Assembly: GCA_021162505.1 (NCBI GenBank)
Contig: JAGGYO010000173.1
Coordinates: forward strand, 1-12,084
Source of the DNA: a bacterium
GTDB lineage: Bacteria; AUK180
DNA: 12,084 bases
Direction: 5' to 3'
This document shows positions 1-7,449 of the stretch, piece by piece. The notes below the pieces were generated by a model. That model did no database searches. It saw only the letters and a list, made by a program, of their open reading frames with translations, and was not told the DNA's origin. Position 1 is the stretch's first letter, and each line of letters starts with the position of its first letter. The position numbers were made by a program, and so were the translations under genes.

Positions 1-26
1 ATTCCGTGCTTGACACGATAATCCAG
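1..26. repeat. Degenerate palindromic intergenic repeat
   Basis: ATTCCGTG at 1-8 is followed by CACGATAAT at 14-22, an imperfect inverted repeat with one extra or changed base pair in the right arm and a 5-nt centre. It resembles the short palindromic repeats scattered between genes in many bacterial genomes. It is cut by or close to the window edge, so its full extent is unknown. No coding potential is seen. Confidence 0.4.
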
Positions 27-68
27 TATTTACATTTTCTTTTACTCTCAATTCTCAACTTGATTTTC

Positions 69-104
69 GTCATTCAGAGGAAACAAAGTTTCCGTAGGAA
101 TCTC
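69..104. repeat. Palindromic intergenic repeat with a nested hairpin
   Basis: GGAAAC (79-84) and GTTTCC (88-93) form a perfect 6-bp stem around AAA. An outer ATTC (72-75) / GAAT (98-101) pair extends it across a small internal loop. The outer TCATTC...GAATCTC frame resembles a widespread family of bacterial intergenic palindromes. That assignment is from memory of the pattern; the base pairing is seen directly. Confidence 0.5.
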
Positions 105-150
105 ATTTTTTCCCTTTATTCCTAATTTGCTTTCTAATTGTCCATTATCA

Positions 151-190
151 ATTGTCCCTGTCTGCGTGCAACGCACAGGCAGGCATTGTC
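151..190 (+). repeat. Hairpin element, copy 1, between 6-bp direct repeats
   Basis: The element (about 157-184) opens with CCTGTCTGCGTGC and closes with ACGCACAGGCAGGC, giving an imperfect GC-rich hairpin in an AT-rich setting. ATTGTC occurs immediately on both sides (151-156 and 185-190), as expected of a target duplication or of insertion into a pre-existing repeat. Removing the element restores a continuous AT-rich sequence. A second copy in opposite orientation is at 9516-9545. It is too short to encode anything and would depend on machinery elsewhere if mobile. Confidence 0.6.
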
Positions 191-196
191 AATTGC

Positions 197-229
197 TTTC
201 AGTGCTCTGTGGTAATTCCATTTTTCTTT
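197..229 (+). repeat. GTGCTCTGTGGT dispersed repeat, copy 1
   Basis: The 17 bases TTTCAGTGCTCTGTGGT (197-213) recur exactly at 324-340. Both continue into an AT-rich ATT...TTTCTTT tail. A third copy at 9547-9575 shares GTGCTCTGTGGTTATTCC and the T-rich tail. It is non-coding, and its role is unknown. Confidence 0.6.
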
Positions 230-236
230 ATCATTA

Positions 237-254
237 GGTCGTTCACGAACGACC
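237..254. repeat. Perfect 8-bp-arm hairpin downstream of the dNTPase gene
   Basis: GGTCGTTC (237-244) and GAACGACC (247-254) are perfect inverted arms separated by AC. The outer bases (TAGG before, CCTA after) continue the symmetry imperfectly. It lies about 105 nt beyond the stop codon of the minus-strand dNTPase gene and could help end that operon, but no U-tract follows on the minus strand. A dispersed palindromic repeat is the more likely reading. Confidence 0.5.
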
Positions 255-264
255 CCTACAATTC

Positions 265-320
265 TTCATTTTTCATTATTCATTTTTAATTATTCATTAT
301 TCATTGTTCATTATTCATTG
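265..320 (+). repeat. AT-rich tandem repeat of TTCATTATTCAT
   Basis: TTCATTATTCAT occurs three times exactly (272-283, 293-304, 307-318), with further partial TTCATT units between and before. The last two copies are spaced 14 bp apart and the first two 21 bp apart, so periodicity is irregular. It is low-complexity sequence prone to length variation and no gene is evident. Confidence 0.6.
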
Positions 321-323
321 ATA

Positions 324-354
324 TTTCAGTGCTCTGTGGTTATTATATTTCTTT
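324..354 (+). repeat. GTGCTCTGTGGT dispersed repeat, copy 2
   Basis: Bases 324-340 are identical to 197-213, followed by a TTATTATATTTCTTT tail. The copy ends 5 bp from the stop codon of the minus-strand dNTPase gene, so it would form the first part of that transcript's 3' region. Confidence 0.55.
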
Positions 355-359
355 AGGTT

Positions 360-1385
360 TTATTTTAATTTCATTGCTAATCGTGTGGCTTCATCATCTG
401 AAAGCCAGGCAATAAAATCAATAAGATTTTGGTCAAAGGAAAAATCATCAAGATAATTGTTACAAAACTTTCTGAATTCAGGTTTATTTTTTTGAAAATG
501 TTCCCATATCCTATATATCATTTTTGCCGCTTTCTCTGCCGGCTTTTTGATCCTATTATGCGGATAAACCTCTCCGTACAAGAAATCTTTTAAAATATTC
601 ATACCTTCAAGAACATTTGCTGGTATCAAAATTTTACCTTTTTCAAAACTTTCTCTTACAATTCCTTCGACCATACTATCGATCCGTTCAGAATAACGTT
701 TTCCAAGTATTTTTGATGCGGCTTTAGGAATATCTTTTGGTTTGATTATTCCTGCAACGATTGCATCGTCAAGATCGTGATTGATGTACGCAATGCTGTC
801 GGATATCCGTACAATGACACCTTCTAAGGTTATAGGCGGATTAATGCTTCCCATATCTTTTATTAGATCATTAGAGCCCTTGGAATGTTTCACTATGCCG
901 TCTTTTACTTCAAATGTAAGATTTAGTCCTTGCCTCTTTTTTCCCAAAAATTCCACCACTCGCAAAGAATGAACATAATGTTTAAATTTACCGTCAGTCA
1001 ATTCATTCAGCGCTTTTTCTCCCGTATGACCGAAGGGTGTATGTCCCAGATCATGCCCCAAAGCACTTGCCTCAACAAGGTCTTCATTGAGCATTAAAGC
1101 TCGGGCAATTGTTCTGGCAATTTGAGAAACAGTAATAGTATGCGTTAATCTAGTCCTGAAAAAATCCCTTTCGGGAGAAATAAAAACCTGTGTTTTATGT
1201 TTTAATTTTCTAAAAGCTTCTGAATGTATGATCCTATCTCTATCTCTCTGGAATTCCGTTCTAACGGGTGATGGTTTTTCATATATCTTTCTGCCCTGAG
1301 TTTCCGAACTTTTTTTTGCAAATTTACTCAATATCTTTGCTTCATTTTTTTCTATATTCTCTCTAAAACAAAATTTATTCAACAT
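360..1385 (-). CDS. dgt: HD-domain dNTP triphosphohydrolase (dGTPase-like)
   Basis: Members of this family hydrolyse dGTP or other dNTPs to the deoxynucleoside and triphosphate in the cytoplasm, influencing dNTP pools. The 341-aa product shows the family pattern: HSEAFRKLKHKTQVF (54-68), RLTH (79-82), the HD motif GHDLGHTPFGH (110-120) and RISDSIAYINHDLDD (193-207). By family comparison H82, H111, D112 and D197 should bind the metal. The length fits the shorter bacterial dGTPase-like type rather than the roughly 500-aa E. coli Dgt. The ATG at 1383-1385 has AGAGG close upstream and overlaps the end of the DUF167 gene by 11 nt, suggesting translational coupling. This is the last gene of the minus-strand operon. 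Substrate preference cannot be read from sequence, and many homologues act on several dNTPs. Confidence 0.9.
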   Translation of the reverse strand: MLNKFCFRENIEKNEAKILSKFAKKSSETQGRKIYEKPSPVRTEFQRDRDRIIHSEAFRKLKHKTQVFISPERDFFRTRLTHTITVSQIARTIARALMLNEDLVEASALGHDLGHTPFGHTGEKALNELTDGKFKHYVHSLRVVEFLGKKRQGLNLTFEVKDGIVKHSKGSNDLIKDMGSINPPITLEGVIVRISDSIAYINHDLDDAIVAGIIKPKDIPKAASKILGKRYSERIDSMVEGIVRESFEKGKILIPANVLEGMNILKDFLYGEVYPHNRIKKPAEKAAKMIYRIWEHFQKNKPEFRKFCNNYLDDFSFDQNLIDFIAWLSDDEATRLAMKLK

Positions 1386-1599
1386 TCACCTCTACTGTCT
1401 TATTCCGGGACTTTTCTCCGGAAATGATGGTCACTTTACTCTTTGAAATATGAAAATATTTAGATAATAGCTTGATCAATAGCGCATTTGCCTTTCCATC
1501 AAGAGGAGGAGAAGTTAAATGAACTCTATAAGATTTATCATCCAAATTTTCGATCTTATTTATCTTGGCTCTGGGTATTACCTTTACTTTTATTTTCAC
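1375..1599 (-). CDS. YggU / DUF167 family small protein
   Basis: The 74-aa product matches the compact DUF167 fold. It starts MKIKVKVIPRAK, carries the characteristic SPPLDGKANALLIKLLSKYF segment (about 30-49) and ends with the KVTIISGEKSRNKTVEV strand region. The biochemical role of the family is not established. It uses a GTG start at 1597-1599, chosen because the MKIKVKV N-terminus is where the family begins; no strong ribosome binding site precedes it. It overlaps the upstream DivIVA-like gene by 44 nt and the downstream dNTPase gene by 11 nt, so its translation probably depends on its neighbour. Small DUF167 genes often sit near cell-division or CvpA-like genes, which fits here, but no function follows from that. 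Confidence 0.88.
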   Translation of the reverse strand: MKIKVKVIPRAKINKIENLDDKSYRVHLTSPPLDGKANALLIKLLSKYFHISKSKVTIISGEKSRNKTVEVNVE

Positions 1600-2170
1600 T
1601 TTTTATTGATTCCGCTATCTTTTGTAATTCCAATGCTTTTTTTTGAAAAAATGTTTTCAACTCTCCGAACAATTCTTCTCTATAATTTTTCAGCGTTTTT
1701 ATATCATTCAAATATCTCTGCTTTAATTCTTTAAGATCACCTAAGGTCTTTTCCTTTTTTTCTTCTGCTGCCTTTACAATATTTTTTGCCTCTTCATTTG
1801 CCTTTGTAATAGTATTTCCCGCTTCATCTTTGGCATTGTGCACCAGTTCTTCACCCTCTTTTGTTGATTTTGATTTCATTCTATCTGCCATTTCCTGAGC
1901 ATTTAAAATGGCGGCATTCATCTGCGTTTCTTTATCCTTGAATTTCTTCAATTCAGTATCAAAATAGTTAAGCCGCTCTTTCAAAAGAGTGTTCTCCTCA
2001 AACAAAGCTCGATAATTCTCATATATTTCCAAGAGATAATCATTTACCTCGTGAATATCATAACCCTTGAGTTTTTTATTGAATTCCTTGTTTTTGATCT
2101 CGATGGGTGTTAATTTATTTCGATCATCCTGTCTGTCCTTCATCCAATTCAGCAGATTATCTTTTTCCAT
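1556..2170 (-). CDS. DivIVA-domain coiled-coil protein
   Basis: DivIVA/GpsB-type proteins sense curved membrane or scaffold the division and growth machinery. The 204-aa product has a charged 19-residue N-terminal extension, then the DivIVA lipid-binding core LTPIEIKNKEFNKKLKGYDI (20-39) followed by HEVNDYL. A long Glu/Lys-rich coiled coil (about 50-195) follows, with a polar tail and no membrane segment. The core resembles the Gram-positive LTPxDIxNKxFxxxxRGYDxxEVxxFL pattern. The ATG has GAGGGAG about 6 nt upstream, and that site overlaps the TGA stop of the phosphoesterase gene, implying coupled translation. The 3' end overlaps the DUF167 gene by 44 nt. In a probable Gram-negative its partners are unknown; a scaffold role is inferred from the family. 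Confidence 0.85.
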   Translation of the reverse strand: MEKDNLLNWMKDRQDDRNKLTPIEIKNKEFNKKLKGYDIHEVNDYLLEIYENYRALFEENTLLKERLNYFDTELKKFKDKETQMNAAILNAQEMADRMKSKSTKEGEELVHNAKDEAGNTITKANEEAKNIVKAAEEKKEKTLGDLKELKQRYLNDIKTLKNYREELFGELKTFFQKKALELQKIAESIKSENKSKGNTQSQDK

Positions 2171-2182
2171 ACATACACTCCC

Positions 2183-3766
2183 TCATTTTATTAAAGCAAA
2201 TTTTCCTTGTAAAGATTTTTTTCCTATGGTAATAACATAAAAATACATTCCTGCACCCATGGTCTTATCTTCATTTTCAGCTTCATATAGGCCGTCCCAA
2301 TAGAATGTCATAGTTTCACCGATATTCCCCGTTTTCGTATCGTTATAGACCATTTTTCCGTCAACAGAATAAATACTGAAATCAATATCGTCGGTAATGG
2401 CAGGAACAAACTCAATATGTAAAAATCCTCCTTCATTAGGATGGAATGGGTTCGGGTAAGTTTTTTTAATATAACTTTCTGGGATAAGATGGGTATTATT
2501 TGATATTTCACTTTTATTTCCCTCATCATCGATTGCACGAATAGCAAGATATAATTCTTTGTCAATATTCAAATTATTCACGACCTTATTTTCCAGATAA
2601 CCGGATTCTGCGGGGATCCAATTTTGTTCATAGATAGAGGCATTATCAAAATCACTGCTTGTTCTAATAAGAGTTTCCGAATACCTTAGATCATAACTTG
2701 TAGCTTTTCCTATTATTCCATCATCACCCGTTGCTACCCAGGATAAATTATAAATGGACTTATAATTAGTTGACAATATTCTCAAGGAATCTATGCGTGT
2801 TGGAGATACATCTTTAACAGAAGAACTTACAATGATCGTATAATTATTATCAGGGAGAGAATCGGTGCCGACTTTCACCAGTTGAAGAATGGAATTACCA
2901 TATTCATCCATAGTATAAATAGCATAATGGTTGAATTCGCCGTAATCAGGCGGACTATAAGGATCTTTGCTTGTATCGTGATAAAGCGGAGCACCTGCCC
3001 CGCCTGTTAAAACATAGTGTATTCCGTTATAAAAAAAATGATCGTAATCATGCCAATGACCAAAACCAACTCCTGTAAATCCATATGCTTCCACTAAGTT
3101 ACGAAATTGATCGGTATTAGAATTCTGGTAAACACAATATGAGCCATAATGAGAACCACCTGCGACCTGGATAGGAGCATGAGTAAATAAAAATTTATAT
3201 TTGATGGAACTTCCTAATCCGGTAAGATCACTGGTGAGATTATCCAAATATTCATCTCTTACAGAATAATCTATTTTATGTCCATAACTTGACATCTCGG
3301 CTCTTTGAAAACAATCCGGAAATAAGCAAATATATAGTGGACCATAGCTAAAACTGAAGTATTTTTCACCAAAATACTTTTGAAAATTTGCAGGTCCGTC
3401 ATCAGCATAAAGTTCATGATTTCCCCTTACGCTAAAAATTGGAAAGGATGCTTTATCGATCATGGACATATAATTTTGATATTGAAAATCATATCCCGAG
3501 AGAACGAGATCTCCGTTAGAAATAGAAAGGGTGCAGGGGATCTGGCCTGAATCAATATCATCAATTAATTGCATGAAAATAATATCACCATCGGTACATG
3601 TGGTACAACTATCTCTATTATCACCGAAAACGAACAACCGTATTGGGTATGTAGGTAAATTTGCCTGTAGTTGTGATAATACATGAGAATTGGGATGATT
3701 AACACCAAATATCGTTAAAATATTTGCAAATAACAATAAAAATAGGAAATACTTAATCTTCTGCAT
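2183..3766 (-). CDS. Secreted metallophosphoesterase with FN3-like and C-terminal sorting domains
   Basis: This is a predicted exported calcineurin-like phosphoesterase of 527 aa; its substrate is unknown. A signal peptide (MQKIKYFLFLLLFANILTIFG) is followed by the metal-site blocks GDNRD (48-52), NGDLVLSG (84-91), RGNHE (114-118), THAP (195-198) and GHWH (236-239). A fibronectin type III-like region (about 320-425) has the WVATGDDG and LAIRAIDDEGNKSEISN signatures. The tail (436-527) starts YPNPFHP and ends GMYFYVITIGKKSLQGKFALIK-like, the FlgD-Ig / type IX secretion sorting pattern. I chose ATG 3764-3766, which has GGAG upstream and begins directly with the signal peptide; a TTG start 36 nt earlier is possible but would bury it. 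The start overlaps thrS by 14 nt. It is odd for a surface enzyme to sit between thrS and divIVA-like genes. Confidence 0.87.
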   Translation of the reverse strand: MQKIKYFLFLLLFANILTIFGVNHPNSHVLSQLQANLPTYPIRLFVFGDNRDSCTTCTDGDIIFMQLIDDIDSGQIPCTLSISNGDLVLSGYDFQYQNYMSMIDKASFPIFSVRGNHELYADDGPANFQKYFGEKYFSFSYGPLYICLFPDCFQRAEMSSYGHKIDYSVRDEYLDNLTSDLTGLGSSIKYKFLFTHAPIQVAGGSHYGSYCVYQNSNTDQFRNLVEAYGFTGVGFGHWHDYDHFFYNGIHYVLTGGAGAPLYHDTSKDPYSPPDYGEFNHYAIYTMDEYGNSILQLVKVGTDSLPDNNYTIIVSSSVKDVSPTRIDSLRILSTNYKSIYNLSWVATGDDGIIGKATSYDLRYSETLIRTSSDFDNASIYEQNWIPAESGYLENKVVNNLNIDKELYLAIRAIDDEGNKSEISNNTHLIPESYIKKTYPNPFHPNEGGFLHIEFVPAITDDIDFSIYSVDGKMVYNDTKTGNIGETMTFYWDGLYEAENEDKTMGAGMYFYVITIGKKSLQGKFALIK

Positions 3767-5648
3767 TTTTTCTTTTCTCCAAAACCTCAATAAATTCATC
3801 AAAACTCATCTTGCCAAGCTCGCCCTCTTTTCTGCCATTTGGCTTGATAACATTTTCTTCCCTTTCGGTTTCACCAATAACAATAAAATACGGTATCTTT
3901 TTCAATTTTGCTTCACGGATCTTATATCCCAATCTTTCATTTCTTTTGTCAATATAAGATCGGACACCGTTTTCTTTCAATTTATCATTTATTTTTTCTG
4001 CATAATCCTTTATATGGTCATTAATGGGTAAGATCACAACTTGTTTATATGCAAGCCAATAGGGGAAATCACCCTTGTAATGTTCGATAAGCACACCGAA
4101 GAACCTTTCCAAAGACCCTAAAAGTGCTCTATGTATCATTATAACATGCTCTTTTTCCCCTTTATCATTAATAAAATTAATATCAAATCTTTCGGGTAAA
4201 TTGAAATCGAATTGGATCGTAGTGGTCTGCCATTCTCTACCAAGCGCATCTTTGATCTTTATGTCAATCTTTGGTCCATAAAATGCTCCACCGCCCTCAT
4301 CGATCTCATAATCAATACCATATTCCTTTACTGCATTTTCAAGTGCTTTTTCCGCTTGATCCCATGTTGCGGGATCGCCAACGAACTTTTCCGGACGAGT
4401 GGCAAGATAGACCTTGAAATCTTTGAAGCCGAACTTTTTGATAAAAAATATAGAGAAATCAAGTAATTTCTTTACCTCTTCATCAAGATCTTCTCTCTGA
4501 CAAAAAATATGCGCATCATCCTGAGTAAACCCTCTTACGCGCATTAAGCCGTGCAGCACTCCGGATTTTTCATAACGATAAACCGTTCCAAGTTCTGCAT
4601 AACGAATAGGCAGTTCTTTATAACTTCTCAATTTTTCTTGAAAGATCAGAATATGGAAAGGGCAATTCATTGGTCTGATAAGATAATGCTCTCCTTCCGG
4701 AAATTCCATATCAGGAAAAAGGTTTTCCTTATAGAACTCATAATGTCCCGATGTTTCCCACAAATGTTTCTTTGCAACATGAGGTGTATATAATAGGTCA
4801 TAATCGTTTTCCAGATGCGTTTTTTTCCAAAGATCCTCGATAAGATTTCTCATAAATGCACCTGCTGGTTTCCAGAAAACCAAGCCGGGACCGGCTTCCG
4901 GAAATATAGAAAAAAGATCAAGTTCCTTTCCGATCTTTCTATGATCCCTTTCCTTCGCCTCTTTTAGAATTTCGAGATATTCGTCAACTTCTTCCTTGGT
5001 CTTAAAACTTATTGCATATAACCGTTGAAGCATCTTATTCTTTTCATCACCATGCCAATAAGCACCTGCAACAGAGAGAATTTTAAAGTGCTTAATATAA
5101 GAAGTATTAGGTAAATGCGGACCTCTACACAGATCAAAAAAATCACCTTGTCTATATAGTGATACCATATCATCTTCAATATTAGTCAATATTTCTACTT
5201 TATAGGGATTATTTTCCTTCTTATAAACGGCTAATAATTCATCTCGGGAGATATCTTCTCTCTCTATTCTTAACCTTTCCTTAACTATTTTTTTAAATTC
5301 TTTTTCAATTTTGGGGAAATCCTCTTCTTTTATCATCTCGGGTGAATCAATATCATAATAAAATCCATGTGCAATGGAAGGACCTATTGCTAATTTTACA
5401 TTCTTGTATAATCTCATTATTGCCTGTGCCATAATATGTGCAGAAGAATGCCAAAATATATCCAAGCCCTCTTTTGTCCCGTAATAAATTGGTTCAATAG
5501 TATCACCGTCATTAATAATAGAAAAAAGATCCCTTTTCTCACCATTAATATCCAATGCAGTAACATTTCTAAAATCCTCTATCTTTTCGTAGAGATCTTC
5601 CTTTTTGGAAATTTCAATATTTTTACCGTTTAATTTAACTTTCATCAT
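3753..5648 (-). CDS. thrS: Threonyl-tRNA synthetase
   Basis: It charges tRNA-Thr with threonine in the cytoplasm. The 631-aa product has the full bacterial layout: TGS domain (about 1-60), editing domain with HSSAH (67-71) and CRGPH (174-178), class II catalytic core, and C-terminal anticodon-binding domain (about 535-631). Zinc ligands expected from E. coli ThrRS are present as C329 (RPMNCPFH), H380 (DDAHIF) and H506 (MIHRALLGS). Motif 2 is RYAELGTVYRYEKSG. The editing residues look intact, so mischarged serine should be removed. Two ATGs stand in tandem (5646-5648 and 5643-5645); AGGAG is 3 nt from the first and 6 nt from the second, so the second may be used. The stop of the CvpA-like gene overlaps this ribosome binding site. 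No infC-rpmI-rplT cluster follows, unlike in many bacteria. Confidence 0.97.
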   Translation of the reverse strand: MMKVKLNGKNIEISKKEDLYEKIEDFRNVTALDINGEKRDLFSIINDGDTIEPIYYGTKEGLDIFWHSSAHIMAQAIMRLYKNVKLAIGPSIAHGFYYDIDSPEMIKEEDFPKIEKEFKKIVKERLRIEREDISRDELLAVYKKENNPYKVEILTNIEDDMVSLYRQGDFFDLCRGPHLPNTSYIKHFKILSVAGAYWHGDEKNKMLQRLYAISFKTKEEVDEYLEILKEAKERDHRKIGKELDLFSIFPEAGPGLVFWKPAGAFMRNLIEDLWKKTHLENDYDLLYTPHVAKKHLWETSGHYEFYKENLFPDMEFPEGEHYLIRPMNCPFHILIFQEKLRSYKELPIRYAELGTVYRYEKSGVLHGLMRVRGFTQDDAHIFCQREDLDEEVKKLLDFSIFFIKKFGFKDFKVYLATRPEKFVGDPATWDQAEKALENAVKEYGIDYEIDEGGGAFYGPKIDIKIKDALGREWQTTTIQFDFNLPERFDINFINDKGEKEHVIMIHRALLGSLERFFGVLIEHYKGDFPYWLAYKQVVILPINDHIKDYAEKINDKLKENGVRSYIDKRNERLGYKIREAKLKKIPYFIVIGETEREENVIKPNGRKEGELGKMSFDEFIEVLEKRKNAED

Positions 5649-5654
5649 TCACTC

Positions 5655-6104
5655 CTAACTACTTAAAAATCCGCGAAAAATAGGATAAAATATCGTTGAG
5701 TTCTCCACAAGTTTGGAGCTACTTTTTCCTATTTTTAACATTATATAAAGCACTACCATTATTAGAACTGTGGCAAGAACAAAACCAAAGATAGCACCCA
5801 AAATAGAATCAAATACCTTTAAAAGTGTCATTCTAACGAAATTCTTAATGATATAAAAAACCAGTGTAAGTATTATTGCATATATAATAAAACTAACGAC
5901 ATAAGAAAGAATAGGGATCTTAACCGCCATTTCCTTAAAACGCTCACCAAATATATTATTTATCATAGCACTATTATTAAAGGATAACCATAAAGATAGA
6001 ACAATGGCTACAATGGGGAAAGCAAAACTCAATAAACCCTTTTTCCAAAATACTATCATTGAAATAATAACAAAAATGACCCCGAAGATATCAATTGTGT
6101 TCAC
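5655..6104 (-). CDS. CvpA-family integral membrane protein
   Basis: The 149-aa product has four likely membrane helices (about 4-19, 23-41, 66-88 and 101-123). The last pair carries the CvpA-type FDSILGAIFGFVLATVLI segment, and the C-terminus contains STIFYPIF. CvpA was named for a need in colicin V production in E. coli, and family members affect envelope properties; the molecular activity is unclear. The GTG start (6102-6104) is supported by AGAGG 6 nt upstream, and it overlaps the DHH gene by 14 nt. Only 6 nt separate its stop from thrS. The family assignment rests on topology and the DSxLGxxxG motif; a related small membrane protein family is possible. Confidence 0.8.
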   Translation of the reverse strand: MNTIDIFGVIFVIISMIVFWKKGLLSFAFPIVAIVLSLWLSFNNSAMINNIFGERFKEMAVKIPILSYVVSFIIYAIILTLVFYIIKNFVRMTLLKVFDSILGAIFGFVLATVLIMVVLYIMLKIGKSSSKLVENSTIFYPIFRGFLSS

Positions 6105-7254
6105 TAAATGCCTCTAAAAATTTACTTTTGAATTCTTCATACTGATCCGCATTGAAAAGGCAGCCCGCAGCACGAGGATGACCACCTACCGATTGATATT
6201 CAAAATTTTTATCGCTTTTCAAAGCAAAGAGCATTTCAACAAGATTATAATCTATATTTTCACCCTGTCTTATTTCGCCTGAAATCTCACTGTCAAAACG
6301 ATTTAAGATCAATACGACCTTATTGGGAAAATCCTTTACCAACATACTTGCAATAACACCGAGAATATAGTGAGTTGTATTGATATAATAAATAATTAGA
6401 GGGAAATCTTGAATAATTTCCGCTTTTTCTTTGGCTTCATTATAAATTCTCTCAATAGAGGTCTCCAATTCCACCCGCTTATCATGGAGCTCAGCTGCTT
6501 CCTCCTGTCCAGAATATATAAACGAATAATCATTCTTTTCAACTGCTTTTAAAAGAACTCTATATGATGTTTCTTCATGTAGATCCGGACTAAAAAAGAA
6601 CCCTGCATTTATAAAATAAACGGCTTTTTCCAAAAGATTTTTATAATCTTTTCCCTCTATTGGTTTAAGAAGTTCGGGATAGTTCTCACCTAATATTTCG
6701 AGTAATGTTTCATATTCATCCAACGCATGATCACCCCTTAATCCAATTCCTGCAACCCAAGGATAATTGTCATCTTTAAAGAATCTTTGATGCAAAGAGT
6801 AGCCGAAAAACGCAGCAGGATGCCAAATATTTTTATCGCCCAGCATTCTCGCATTCAAATATTCAATTGAACGGGGAATAGTTTCCTTATATTCAGGACG
6901 AATATAATGGTGATCATACATAAATACCTTTTCATATTTATCAGCCCAACCCCTTAAAAGCTTATCTTCTTTTGCAATATCAAGATCCGTAGTAATTAAA
7001 ACATCCGGATTTATATTATCGATTATCTGTCTTTCTTCTTTTAATTTATATGCTTTTGTAGAGATCCATATCCTATGCTCGGGTATTCGCCCAAGGAACT
7101 TTTTTAAAACCAAGGAGATAAAAAGTGCAGAAGTAACACCGTCTGCATCACCGTGATATACCAACACTACTTTATCTTCGGGCTTTATTTTTCTAAAAAA
7201 AGCTTCCGCTCTATCAATAATTTCTTCCCAGTCAACTACATTCCAATGTACCAT
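6091..7254 (-). CDS. DHH/DHHA1-family phosphoesterase (RecJ-like)
   Basis: The 387-aa cytoplasmic protein has the DHH catalytic motifs HGDADG (34-39), ITTDLD (87-92) and DHH (114-116), plus GIGLRGDHA (169-177). The C-terminal DHHA1 substrate-binding motif GGHPRAAG (357-364) follows. DHH proteins use paired metals to cleave phosphodiester bonds: RecJ nuclease, NrnA-type nanoRNase, cyclic dinucleotide phosphodiesterase or pyrophosphatase. It is shorter than RecJ (about 550 aa or more) and longer than typical NrnA (about 320 aa), with no extra OB domain visible, so the substrate is open. ATG 7252-7254 has GAGG 5 nt upstream. It is the first gene of the seven-gene minus-strand operon and has its own promoter. 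Confidence 0.87.
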   Translation of the reverse strand: MVHWNVVDWEEIIDRAEAFFRKIKPEDKVVLVYHGDADGVTSALFISLVLKKFLGRIPEHRIWISTKAYKLKEERQIIDNINPDVLITTDLDIAKEDKLLRGWADKYEKVFMYDHHYIRPEYKETIPRSIEYLNARMLGDKNIWHPAAFFGYSLHQRFFKDDNYPWVAGIGLRGDHALDEYETLLEILGENYPELLKPIEGKDYKNLLEKAVYFINAGFFFSPDLHEETSYRVLLKAVEKNDYSFIYSGQEEAAELHDKRVELETSIERIYNEAKEKAEIIQDFPLIIYYINTTHYILGVIASMLVKDFPNKVVLILNRFDSEISGEIRQGENIDYNLVEMLFALKSDKNFEYQSVGGHPRAAGCLFNADQYEEFKSKFLEAFSEHN

Positions 7255-7280
7255 ACTTACCTCATTTAGTTAATTTGTAT

Positions 7281-7309
7281 ATTTTAATGTAAAATAGCTT
7301 TTTTTTCAA
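7281..7309 (-). promoter_or_regulatory. Promoter of the DHH-to-dgt operon
   Basis: On the minus strand TTGAAA (plus 7304-7309) and TAAAAT (plus 7281-7286) are separated by exactly 17 bp, a good sigma-70-type arrangement. Initiation near 7273-7276 would leave a leader of about 20 nt before the DHH start codon. That is too short to hold a T-box or riboswitch. Confidence 0.6.
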
Positions 7310-7403
7310 GTAAAATCATTGTTTTATTGTTACAATATGAAAATGTTAGATGCCCATTATCATATTCGGTTTGATTTTTGAATAAATTTTTCTTTTCAAT
7401 TTA

Positions 7404-7432
7404 TTGAAATTATTTAAAAAAAACCTTATAAT
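7404..7432 (+). promoter_or_regulatory. Promoter of the exported protein / lipoprotein pair
   Basis: TTGAAA (7404-7409) and a consensus TATAAT (7427-7432) are 17 bp apart. The ribosome binding site GGAGG starts only 8 bases after the -10 box (7440-7444), and ATG is at 7450, so the expected leader is only about 10 nt. The spacing and match to consensus are seen directly; activity is inferred. Confidence 0.7.
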
Positions 7433-7449
7433 GTACATTGGAGGCATTT

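Noticed and set aside
781..972. Plus-strand reading frames inside the minus-strand genes (also 1519-1734, 4212-4466, 4551-4793, 5436-5633, 11506-11820)
   Set aside because: They lie opposite strongly supported genes with conserved motifs, and their translations show no recognisable family.
3753..3802. Earlier TTG start for the secreted phosphoesterase (3802)
   Set aside because: It would add 12 residues before a good signal peptide and enlarge the thrS overlap to 50 nt. The internal ATG at 3766 has GGAG at suitable spacing.
5649..5700. T-box or other leader regulating thrS
   Set aside because: thrS begins 6 nt after the CvpA-like gene, and the operon promoter leaves only about 20 nt of leader, so there is no room for one.
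7438..7449. Upstream TTG start for the exported protein
   Set aside because: The TTG overlaps the GGAGG ribosome binding site that serves the ATG at 7450 and lies at the expected transcription start.
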